Of a DNA stretch of 64,000 bases, positions 44,551-52,089 are shown piece by piece. Made by a program: the position numbers and the translations under genes. The DNA is from Bradyrhizobium sp. NP1. GTDB taxonomy: Bacteria > Pseudomonadota > Alphaproteobacteria > Rhizobiales > Xanthobacteraceae. Location of the stretch: the NCBI RefSeq assembly GCF_030378205.1, contig NZ_CP127385.1, positions 1,900,001 to 1,964,000 of the forward strand, written 5' to 3'. Position 1 is the stretch's first letter. Each line of letters starts with the position of its first letter. A model generated the notes under the pieces. The model had not been told where the DNA came from. It did not search any database and worked only from the letters and a program-made list of their open reading frames with translations.

Positions 44551-46269
44551 TCATGCCGCCGACTGCATGTCGGCGGCGCCATGCACGAATTGTCCACCGA
44601 CCATCGTCGCCACGCACGACAGGCGTTCCAGCGCATCGGCCGGTGTTGCGAGCGGATCGCCGCTCAACACCGCAAGGTCGGCAAGGTTGCCGGCGCGAGC
44701 CGCGCCCTTGGTTTCTTCCTCGAAGGTCAGCCATGCGCCGTTCACGGTGAGGCAGCGCAGCGCAAGCTCGGCCGAAGCGCATGCCGCGGCGCCGAGAATT
44801 CGCCCGGTGACGCGCTCGCGGCGCGTCATCATGGCGCGCATGCTGGCGAAGGGATTGACGGGGCTGTTGTCCGTGCCAGCCGCGACCGGCACGCCAAGCG
44901 ATGCGAGCTGAACGACAGGCGCCACCAATTCGCAGGCTTCGTCGGCGAGCTTCGCGAAGCGGCTGCCGGCCTTGGCAAGATGGAATTCCGGAATCAGCGT
45001 GACGCCGACGCCGAGCGCCTTCAGCGCCGCGAGGTCGTCCATCCTGGCGATGCTGATGTGTTCGAGAACCCAGCGCTTGCCGCTGATCGGGAATTGGGCA
45101 TCGACGCGCTGCAGGATCGGGACGATCTCATGCAGCTTGTCGATGACGATGGTGTGCAGCCGCAGATCGTGCTGCGCGGCGAGCAGGCACAGCGCCTCGA
45201 AGATTTTGGGATCGTTGGCCTGCCGCACATAGCAGGACCAGCCGAGATTGGAAGTATCGGACAGCGCGAGCGAGCCGACCACGGGTTCGCCGCCGTAATT
45301 GACGAAGATACCGGATACGCGGAGGAAGGCGTCGCCCAGGCCGTTGCCGCGCGCGTAGGCCATCCAGTCTGCCATCTGGCGGCTGGCGTCATCGAGCGAG
45401 GTCCATGTCGGGCTGACCACGGCGCCGAGCCGCATGGTCAGTTCACCCTCCTGGTGCAGCGCGCGATAGGCGCCCAGGATCTCCGTGGCGCAGCCGTGGC
45501 CCTCATAGATGCTGGTGATGCCGTGAGCGTGGTAGGCGCGCATCGCCTTGCTGATCGCAGCGCGGCGGTCGGCCGGCGCAACGCGCGGAATCTTCGCCAG
45601 CAGGTCGAGCTGCATCGCATCCGGGAAATTCCGCTCGACGAAGATGCCGCTCGGCTCGCCGTTTTCGCCGCGCAGGATCTCGATGCCCGGCACGCGCGGC
45701 GCGCTGTCCCGATCGATGCCGAGAGCGCCAAGCGCGCGCGAGTTGACCGCCGCATGGCAGGGAATGAGACTCCAGTACGACGACGGCGGCAGGATGCAGA
45801 CGGGATGATCGGGCGCCACACGATCGAGCTCGTGGCGGTCGGGCATCCGCTTTTCGGCGAGCACGTCCGGGCCGCCATAGTAGAACGGCGGCTCGCCGAT
45901 CGGCATGGTGATGATCCACTGGCCTGCTGGCGTCCGCGTCGCCAGCGCCGCGATGCGCGATAGCACGTCGCCGATCGAGCGCGCACCGGCGAGCGATGGA
46001 AAATGATCGCGCAGGCCCTCGGTATCCATATGAGCATGCGCGTCGTTGAAGCCGGGCACGATCACGCCGCCGCTGTTGACGACCCGCGCCCGCGGGCAAA
46101 GCCGTGCCATTTCGCTGCGCGAGCCGACGCCTGCGACGCGATCACCTTTGATGGCAACCGCTTCGGCCACGGTGCTTTTGTCATCCAGGGTGAGCACGCG
46201 GCCGCACAGCACCAGACCCCGAGGGTCGCGTGCATCCGCCGGCGACGAATTGGGTGCAGGTGCGGTCAA
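44551..46269 (-). CDS. YtcJ-type amidohydrolase (amidohydrolase_3), paralogue B
   Basis: 572 aa, same architecture as the protein at 36504-38174 and recognisably similar throughout (PGFNDAHAHMDTEGLRDHFP, PDHPVCILPPSSYWSLIPCH, NLGWSCYVRQAN, AAGTDNSPVNP). No ATG fits; a TTG at 46269 overlapping the stop of the ABC gene (TTGA), with GGAG 6 nt upstream, is the likely start. Two YtcJ paralogues in one operon suggest sequential or alternative deacylation steps. Confidence 0.85.
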   Translation of the reverse strand: MTAPAPNSSPADARDPRGLVLCGRVLTLDDKSTVAEAVAIKGDRVAGVGSRSEMARLCPRARVVNSGGVIVPGFNDAHAHMDTEGLRDHFPSLAGARSIGDVLSRIAALATRTPAGQWIITMPIGEPPFYYGGPDVLAEKRMPDRHELDRVAPDHPVCILPPSSYWSLIPCHAAVNSRALGALGIDRDSAPRVPGIEILRGENGEPSGIFVERNFPDAMQLDLLAKIPRVAPADRRAAISKAMRAYHAHGITSIYEGHGCATEILGAYRALHQEGELTMRLGAVVSPTWTSLDDASRQMADWMAYARGNGLGDAFLRVSGIFVNYGGEPVVGSLALSDTSNLGWSCYVRQANDPKIFEALCLLAAQHDLRLHTIVIDKLHEIVPILQRVDAQFPISGKRWVLEHISIARMDDLAALKALGVGVTLIPEFHLAKAGSRFAKLADEACELVAPVVQLASLGVPVAAGTDNSPVNPFASMRAMMTRRERVTGRILGAAACASAELALRCLTVNGAWLTFEEETKGAARAGNLADLAVLSGDPLATPADALERLSCVATMVGGQFVHGAADMQSAA

Positions 46270-47945
46270 TTTCCGCTCCAGGGCATCACCAGCCGCTCCA
46301 GGCGATCGAGCAGAAGGATCGAGAGATAGCCGCTGAGCGAGATCGCGATGATGTTCACATACATCTTCTCGACCGCGAAGATCTGCCAGGACGACCAGAT
46401 GGCGTAGCCGAGACCGGTCTTGGCGCCGACGAATTCGACTGCCGCAATGACGACGAAGGCGGTGCCGATCGCGAGCTTCACCCCGGTGAAGATGCTCGGC
46501 AGCGCCGCCGGGAAGGCGACGAAGCGGAACAGCTTGAATTGCGACAGGCCAAGATTGTGCGCGACGTCGACGTAGATCTTCGGCGCGTAGCGCACGCCGG
46601 AGAGCGTATTGAAGAACACCAGGAAGAATACGACGATGGCGATGACGGCATATTTCGGCGCTTCGCCAAGGCCGAAAACCATCAGGAGGAGCGGGAAGGT
46701 CGCGATCTTCGGCACCGGATAGAGCGCGGTGAAGATCGGCGCGATGATCTCGCGGGCGGTCGACCACAGGCCGAGCACGAGGCCGAGTGCGATCGCAGGC
46801 ACGCCGCCGATCAAAAGCCCGATCAGCACGCGGGCAAGCGTGGCATAGGTGTCGGCCAGCAGCGGTCCATGCACGAGCTCCTCCCAGAAGATCGAGAGGA
46901 TCGAGGAGGGCGCCGGAAAGAACCGGTCGTCGGCCATGCCGCTCTTGACCACGATCTCCCAGAGCAGCAGCACCGTCAGCGGGCTGAACTTGCCGAGCCA
47001 GGCGATGATTTTCCGGCTGCGCGGCGGCCGCGCCAGCGTTTCCAGGGTTTCCGTCGAGACCGGGCTCGCCTTGGCGGGCAACGGCTGCGGCTCGATCGCC
47101 GTCCGATCCACTGCCGGCCGTTCCTCGTCGGCCTTGTAGCGCGCCAGAAGCTTCCAGATCTCGAACGTCATCTGCCCGAATTCGGGCAAGCGCCTAAGCT
47201 CCAGCACATCGCGCGGCCTTGCGAAGGGCACCGCGATGTCGGCGGCAATTTCGCCGGGACGAGCCGACATGACGATCACCCGGTCGCCGAGCGTCAACGC
47301 CTCCTCGACGCTGTGGGTGATGAAGACGACGGTCTTGCCGGTCCGCTCCCAGACCCGCAGCAATTCCTGCTGCAGCTCCATCCGGGTCTGCTCGTCCAGC
47401 GCGCCGAACGGCTCGTCCATCAGGAGGATGTTGCTTTCGCGATCGATCAGGGCGCGCGCCACGCTGGCGCGCTGCTTCATGCCGCCGGAAAGCTGGTAGG
47501 GAAAGGCCTGCGCGAAGTCCTGAAGCTGCATCAACGACAGCAGCTCGCGCGCACGCTGCCGGCACTCCTCGATCGGGACGCCCTGCAGCTTCAGCGGGAA
47601 GATCACATTCTCTTCGACGGTCAGCCAGGGAAACAGCGAGGCTTCCTGGAACACCATCGCCGGCGGCCGATCGGAAGCGTCCTGGCGCTGCTCGATGCCG
47701 ATATTGCCGATCGTTTCCTCTTCCAGGCCGGCGAGGATCCGGATCAAGGTCGATTTGCCGCAACCGGAGGGTCCGCAAATGCAAACGAACTGGCCGCGCG
47801 GAACGGTGATCGAGACGTCGCTGATCGCGACGACCGTGGCGCGCCGGCGATCGTCGTGAAACGCCTTCCACAAATGCTCCACGGTGATGGCGTCGGGCGA
47901 AGACGACGGCGCCAGCCTCGGAAGGGTCTGTTGAAGGGCGGACAT
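46266..47945 (-). CDS. ABC transporter, ATPase and permease fused (SsuB-SsuC type)
   Basis: 559 aa. Residues about 20-265 are an ATPase (Walker A GPSGCGKS 58-65, signature LSGGMKQR 152-159, Walker B ILLMDEP 173-179, H-loop FITHSVEEA). A Pro/Ala-rich linker (about 270-310) leads to a BPD_transp_1 permease with six spans (about 315-559) including YPVPKIATFPLLL and the EAA loop. In SsuABC/TauABC systems these are normally two proteins. No internal stop or frameshift is seen, so the fusion looks genuine. Works with the binding protein encoded just upstream. Confidence 0.9.
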   Translation of the reverse strand: MSALQQTLPRLAPSSSPDAITVEHLWKAFHDDRRRATVVAISDVSITVPRGQFVCICGPSGCGKSTLIRILAGLEEETIGNIGIEQRQDASDRPPAMVFQEASLFPWLTVEENVIFPLKLQGVPIEECRQRARELLSLMQLQDFAQAFPYQLSGGMKQRASVARALIDRESNILLMDEPFGALDEQTRMELQQELLRVWERTGKTVVFITHSVEEALTLGDRVIVMSARPGEIAADIAVPFARPRDVLELRRLPEFGQMTFEIWKLLARYKADEERPAVDRTAIEPQPLPAKASPVSTETLETLARPPRSRKIIAWLGKFSPLTVLLLWEIVVKSGMADDRFFPAPSSILSIFWEELVHGPLLADTYATLARVLIGLLIGGVPAIALGLVLGLWSTAREIIAPIFTALYPVPKIATFPLLLMVFGLGEAPKYAVIAIVVFFLVFFNTLSGVRYAPKIYVDVAHNLGLSQFKLFRFVAFPAALPSIFTGVKLAIGTAFVVIAAVEFVGAKTGLGYAIWSSWQIFAVEKMYVNIIAISLSGYLSILLLDRLERLVMPWSGN

Positions 47946-47982
47946 GGGCGGAGATCTTCCTGTGCGATGCAGCCGGCTGTCG

Positions 47983-49026
47983 TCAATTTGCGAGCTTGAG
48001 CGCCTGCTCCACGATTTTTGGCGAGTAGTAGTCCTGGAAGTTCAGCTTGTCGCTGTAGGTCAGCATCTTCCGCTCGCGGAAATATTCCTGCATGTCCTCC
48101 ATCAACGCGAAGTCGGGTTCGATCTTCGGCATCAGCTTCGAGGGCGTGCGGCGCAGGACGTCAGGTGGAACGCTGGTGTATTTGGAAACGATCTCGACGA
48201 TCCTTGGATCTTTCCAGCCGCTGGCTTCGATTTCGCGCGCGGCTTTCAGGAAGGCGGCAAGATAGCGCGCGCAGGCGTCGGGGTTTTGCTTCGCGAAATC
48301 GCCGTTGGCGAGCAGCGGAAAGGCGCCGCGGCCGCGCGCCGCGTCGTTCTTGATCGGCACGGCAATGCCCTTTTCCTCGAGCAGGGTTACGCCGGGCTCG
48401 GCCGCCCAGCTTGCGATGACGGCGCCGTTCGCGACCGCCGGGCCGATGTCGTTACGCCCGATCTGCACCAGCTCGACGTCGTTGACACTGCCGCCGACGG
48501 CCTTGAGCGCGAGATTGACGTCATACTCGTTCCAGCCGCCGAGCCCGACGACGCCGACCTTCTTGCCCTTCAGGCCAGTGGCCGTGGTGAGGCCGGCATC
48601 ATAATTCGCCTTCGAGACCACAAGCGCGACCAGGTTGCGGCCGCTCTCCGGCAGGGTGGTCTGCGTGCCGAGCACGCGGATCAGGCCGCCGCGCCGCATC
48701 GCGTTGAAGACGGACGCGCCCCACGAGGTGGCCATGATCTGGTACTTGCCCGCCGCCAGCAGCGGAAGCTGGTCGGCGACGTTCTGCAGCGAGGTGTCGA
48801 CCGTGACGTCGAGGCCCTGCTCGGCGAAATATCCCTTCTCCTTGGCCACGAAGTGCGGCGAGGAGGTGATGCTCTGCACGGCGGAGACAACGATCTTGAG
48901 CGGTGCGGGATCGGCGAGCGCCGGCCGCGAAGATGTCATTGCCGACATCAAACCGGCGGCCGCGGCAATCAGGGCCGCACGACGAGACGGCCCGACAAGC
49001 GGAGCCCTTACGCAAACACTGGACAT
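47983..49026 (-). CDS. ABC substrate-binding protein (NMT1/SsuA type), probable Tat signal
   Basis: 347 aa. The N-terminus contains SRRAALIAAAAG, resembling a twin-arginine signal, with cleavage near RPALA-DP. The mature part is an NMT1/SsuA-like fold (VQSITSSPHFVAKEKGYFAEQGLDV). Binds the ligand for the fused transporter 37 bp downstream. Placed directly after the LigAB genes, so the ligand may be the dioxygenase pathway substrate. Confidence 0.88.
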   Translation of the reverse strand: MSSVCVRAPLVGPSRRAALIAAAAGLMSAMTSSRPALADPAPLKIVVSAVQSITSSPHFVAKEKGYFAEQGLDVTVDTSLQNVADQLPLLAAGKYQIMATSWGASVFNAMRRGGLIRVLGTQTTLPESGRNLVALVVSKANYDAGLTTATGLKGKKVGVVGLGGWNEYDVNLALKAVGGSVNDVELVQIGRNDIGPAVANGAVIASWAAEPGVTLLEEKGIAVPIKNDAARGRGAFPLLANGDFAKQNPDACARYLAAFLKAAREIEASGWKDPRIVEIVSKYTSVPPDVLRRTPSKLMPKIEPDFALMEDMQEYFRERKMLTYSDKLNFQDYYSPKIVEQALKLAN

Positions 49027-49058
49027 TGCACCTCTACCCCATCATCCGGTCGCGCCGA

Positions 49059-49367
49059 TCAGGCGACCGATCCCTTGCCCTGCAGCGATTCGACCAGCTT
49101 GTTGACCGCGATCGTTGCGCCCTTGCCGGCCTCGTTGCCGAAGATCAGCCGGGCGAACTGCCCGCCGAGATAGGGATGAAGCCCCATGTCGTAGAGCGCG
49201 AGAAAGTTCCGCGTCTCGATCGCGTGCCGCTCGTCCTTGCGCAACGGATAGCGGTCGAGCACCTTGGCCTCGCTGGTGGCGAATTCCTCGCGAAGCGCCG
49301 GCGACCATTTGAGGTCCTGGATCAAATCGTGTGTCGCGAGCGACGGATTGAATTTCTCTAGTCCCAT
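49059..49367 (-). CDS. Extradiol dioxygenase small subunit (LigA family)
   Basis: 102 aa all-helical protein of the protocatechuate 4,5-dioxygenase alpha-subunit family, which caps the active site of LigB. Segments LIQDLKWSPALREEFATSE and LYDMGLHPYLGGQFARLIFG fit. It is shorter than the 139-aa LigA of Sphingobium, lacking some of the N-terminal region. 13 bp downstream of the LigB-like gene. Confidence 0.85.
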   Translation of the reverse strand: MGLEKFNPSLATHDLIQDLKWSPALREEFATSEAKVLDRYPLRKDERHAIETRNFLALYDMGLHPYLGGQFARLIFGNEAGKGATIAVNKLVESLQGKGSVA

Positions 49368-49380
49368 CTGAGCACCTCGG

Positions 49381-50259
49381 TCAGGCCACTGCGCGCTGCT
49401 TCGGCAGGTTGGCGTTCATGTCCCACAACACCGCGCCGACGCCGCATTTGAAATCCTTGTGGACGGTGTAGCCGAAGCTCTTTCCGGGCTTGGGGCCGAT
49501 CGCGCCGAGCACGACCACCCAGGCGAGCAGCTCGGCTGTGCCGCCGGAGCCGGCCGCCTCCATCTTTTCCAGCGTCAGCTCTTTCAGCAGCTTCTCATGG
49601 TCGCCCGAGGCGACGAGATCGAGAAACCAGCGGTCGAACACCTCGTCGATGAAGTAGTAGCGCGCGCCGCCGGGCTCATGGCTGAGCCCGCCCGAGCCGA
49701 GCAGCGCCACGCGCATGGTGGCCGGCAGGTCGTTGCGGATGAAGTCGCCGAGCGCTTTACCTACGGCATAGCAGCGGTGCTGGTCCGGGATCGGCGGCAC
49801 GGTGCAGTTCTGCAGCACCGGCACCATGGGAATGCCGGTCCCTGCGATGTTGGTCAGCAGCACCGGCACCGAGATGTTGTCGTCGAATTTGAGGTTTTCG
49901 TTCTGGGCGAACATGCGGATGCCGCGCCGCGTCATGCCGTCGAACAGGGCGGCGGCGATCTCCGGCGAGCCCTTCACCGTGTAATCCTCGCAGCCGATCC
50001 ACGGCTTGAACCATTCATAGGGACCGCGATGCTCGGCGGCCATGCCGATCAGGAAATCCGGATAGGCGCGCACCCGGCTGTTGGCGAGATGGTCGTTGGC
50101 GAACACGATCAGGACGTCCGCTTTCGCCGCCGCGATCGCCTCGGTGAGGTTGCGGTAGGTGGTGGTGACCACGTCCTTGACGTCGGCCGGCGCCGCTTCG
50201 AGCAAGCCGATCAAGCCCGGCGCATGCGGCGCGCCGGCCGCGAACACGATCTCTGCCAT
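49381..50259 (-). CDS. Extradiol ring-cleavage dioxygenase large subunit (LigB family)
   Basis: 292 aa class III extradiol dioxygenase with a non-haem Fe(II) site. His12 (GAPHAPGL) and His57 (ANDHLANS) align with the two iron-binding His of LigB; the third ligand would be a Glu in the C-terminal part (ELTLEKMEAAGSGGTAELLAWVV region). Relatives cleave protocatechuate, gallate, 2-aminophenols or homoprotocatechuate. ATG at 50259 faces the divergent GntR gene. First gene of a putative 14-gene operon. Confidence 0.88.
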   Translation of the reverse strand: MAEIVFAAGAPHAPGLIGLLEAAPADVKDVVTTTYRNLTEAIAAAKADVLIVFANDHLANSRVRAYPDFLIGMAAEHRGPYEWFKPWIGCEDYTVKGSPEIAAALFDGMTRRGIRMFAQNENLKFDDNISVPVLLTNIAGTGIPMVPVLQNCTVPPIPDQHRCYAVGKALGDFIRNDLPATMRVALLGSGGLSHEPGGARYYFIDEVFDRWFLDLVASGDHEKLLKELTLEKMEAAGSGGTAELLAWVVVLGAIGPKPGKSFGYTVHKDFKCGVGAVLWDMNANLPKQRAVA

Positions 50260-50291
50260 GGCATTCTCCCTGTTTGTTCCAAGGCTGATGC

Positions 50292-50352
50292 ATAATTCCA
50301 AGCATGTCAAGATTTTCCAAAATACCTTTCCGATTGGAATTTTTGGAATTAT
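50292..50352. promoter_or_regulatory. GntR operator region, inverted and repeated TTGGAA sites
   Basis: ATAATTCCAA (50292-50301) and TTGGAATTAT (50343-50352) are perfect 10-bp inverted copies. Between them lie further TTCCAA (near 50315) and TTGGAA (near 50335) half sites. The AT-rich cluster sits in the 139-bp divergent gap between LigB and the GntR gene. Confidence 0.55.
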
Positions 50353-50398
50353 TATCGATAGTGACTTTGCAGAATCGCGACCTAAGGGCGCAGGGCAC

Positions 50399-51154
50399 AT
50401 GAAGAGCATTCCCGAGCAGTTGGCGCGGCGATGGGGTCCCGCCGTCAATCCGTCAGGTGACGAGGAGCCGCGGACGCTGGCCGGCCGCGTCGCGCGGCAG
50501 TTGCGGCTCGACATCATCCGCCATCACCTCGAGCCCGGAGAGCGGCTGCAATTCGAGAAACTTTCCAAGCGCTACAAGGTCGGCATCAGCCCGCTGCGCG
50601 AGGCGCTGTTCCAGGTGGCGGCGCAAGGCCTCGTCGTCGCCGAGGACCACAAGGGCTTTTTCGTCGCGCCCGTGCATTTCGACGAGATGCTCGATGTCTC
50701 AAACCTGCGCGCCAATCTCGAGACCTACGCGATCCGCGGCTCGATCCGCGACGGGCGGGAGGATTGGGAGGTCGACCTGATCGCGGCTTTCCATCGTCTC
50801 AAGCGCGCGGGCATCTCGGTCGCTGCCGATCAGGAGGACGAGGACAGGCGCACCGAGTGGGAAGATCGTCACCGCGATTTCCATTATGCGCTGTGCAAGG
50901 GCTGCGGCTCGCCCTGGCTGCTGCACTTCTTCAACGAGCTCTACGATCACATGGAGCGCTACCGGCGCTATTTCTGGAAATATGCGGAGCGCGCGGTCGC
51001 CGCCGACAGCGAGCACGAAGCGATCATGAAGGCGGCGCTCGACCGCGACGAGGAGCGCGCCACCAGGCTGTTGCAGGAGCATTTCCGCCGGCAGGCCAAG
51101 CTCACCATGAGCCTGCGCAACAAGGTCGAGCGCGCGGCGGCGTCCGCCGGCTGA
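50399..51154 (+). CDS. GntR-family regulator, FCD subfamily
   Basis: 251 aa. Winged helix at about residues 25-95 (LQFEKLSKRYKVGISPLREALF) and a helical FCD domain with metal-binding His residues (HRDFHYALC, HMERYRRYFW). ATG at 50399 follows AAGGG; the longer frame starts inside LigB and is rejected. Divergent from LigB; repeated TTGGAA sites lie in between. Likely repressor of the 14-gene operon, relieved by an aromatic acid (inference). Confidence 0.88.
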   Translation: MKSIPEQLARRWGPAVNPSGDEEPRTLAGRVARQLRLDIIRHHLEPGERLQFEKLSKRYKVGISPLREALFQVAAQGLVVAEDHKGFFVAPVHFDEMLDVSNLRANLETYAIRGSIRDGREDWEVDLIAAFHRLKRAGISVAADQEDEDRRTEWEDRHRDFHYALCKGCGSPWLLHFFNELYDHMERYRRYFWKYAERAVAADSEHEAIMKAALDRDEERATRLLQEHFRRQAKLTMSLRNKVERAAASAG

Positions 51155-51169
51155 ACAGCGCGAGCGCTG

Positions 51170-52051
51170 CTACTTCATTCCGGTGATCGATGCGCTGACG
51201 GCGCGCGGATCGCGGCTCGGCCAGCGTCCGCTTTCGACCTGTGCCAGGAAGTCGCCGACGATCCGGTTGTATTCTTCCGGCTCCTCGATGTTGATCGCAT
51301 GGCCTGCGTTCGGCATCACGGAGAGCGCGGCGGTGGGGATGTTCTGCTTCATCAGGATGCCCGGCAACAGGCACGGCCAGTCCTCGTCGCCGGTGATGAT
51401 GAGGGTGGGGACGGTGATGCGGCGCATCTCCTCCACGAGGGCATACAGCGACGGCCGCTCCTTCTGCACGCCCTGCTGCGTGTTGGCCGATCCGGCCGCC
51501 GAATGGCCGGCCAGCATCGCCTTGAACTCGGCGTGGCCGCGCGGATCCTTGTTCTCGTACTGCACGCGGGTCGGTCCGTACGCATAGCGCTCCGCGAAGG
51601 CGGCCATGCCCTCGGAACGGATCATGCCGGCGATCACGTCGGCTTCGGCGCGGAAGGTCTCGCGCTTGTCCGGCTCGGCACCGTAACCGCAGCCGCCGAT
51701 GCACAGCGAGAGCGCGCGCTTGGGATGGCGCAGGCCGAAATGCAGCGTCGCGAATCCACCCATCGAGAGACCGACCACGTGGGCTTTCGGCGCACCGATG
51801 TGATCGAGCACGGCGAGAATGTCATTGGCTGCGCGGGCCTGCGAATAGGACGAGACGTGCTCCGGCACGTCCGACGGCGGAAAGCCGCGCGCATTGAACG
51901 CGACCGCCCGATGGCGCTTTCCGAAATGGCGGAGCTGCTGCTCGTAGCTGCGCAGGTCGCCGGCAAATTCGTGTACCAGGATCACCGGGGTACCCGATCC
52001 GGTCTCCTCGAAATACAGGCGTACGCCGTCGTCCGTGGTCGCATAGGGCAT
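51170..52051 (-). CDS. Alpha/beta hydrolase
   Basis: 293 aa. HEFAGD near residue 27 (HE rather than HG oxyanion region), nucleophile Ser96 in GLSMGG, Asp in GDEDWPC and His in NAGHAINIEEP. Members in catabolic clusters include 3-oxoadipate enol-lactonase and ring-cleavage hydrolases. 38 bp downstream of the hydantoinase-type gene, last of its operon. Confidence 0.87.
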   Translation of the reverse strand: MPYATTDDGVRLYFEETGSGTPVILVHEFAGDLRSYEQQLRHFGKRHRAVAFNARGFPPSDVPEHVSSYSQARAANDILAVLDHIGAPKAHVVGLSMGGFATLHFGLRHPKRALSLCIGGCGYGAEPDKRETFRAEADVIAGMIRSEGMAAFAERYAYGPTRVQYENKDPRGHAEFKAMLAGHSAAGSANTQQGVQKERPSLYALVEEMRRITVPTLIITGDEDWPCLLPGILMKQNIPTAALSVMPNAGHAINIEEPEEYNRIVGDFLAQVESGRWPSRDPRAVSASITGMK

Positions 52052-52089
52052 CTCGGTTTCCTCCGTCCGGTTTGGGTTTTGGCTTCTCG

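Noticed and set aside
44551..46767. 738-aa frame suggesting an ABC permease-amidohydrolase fusion
   Set aside because: The first 166 residues are an off-frame reading of the ABC fusion gene; the YtcJ protein begins near the TTG at 46269.
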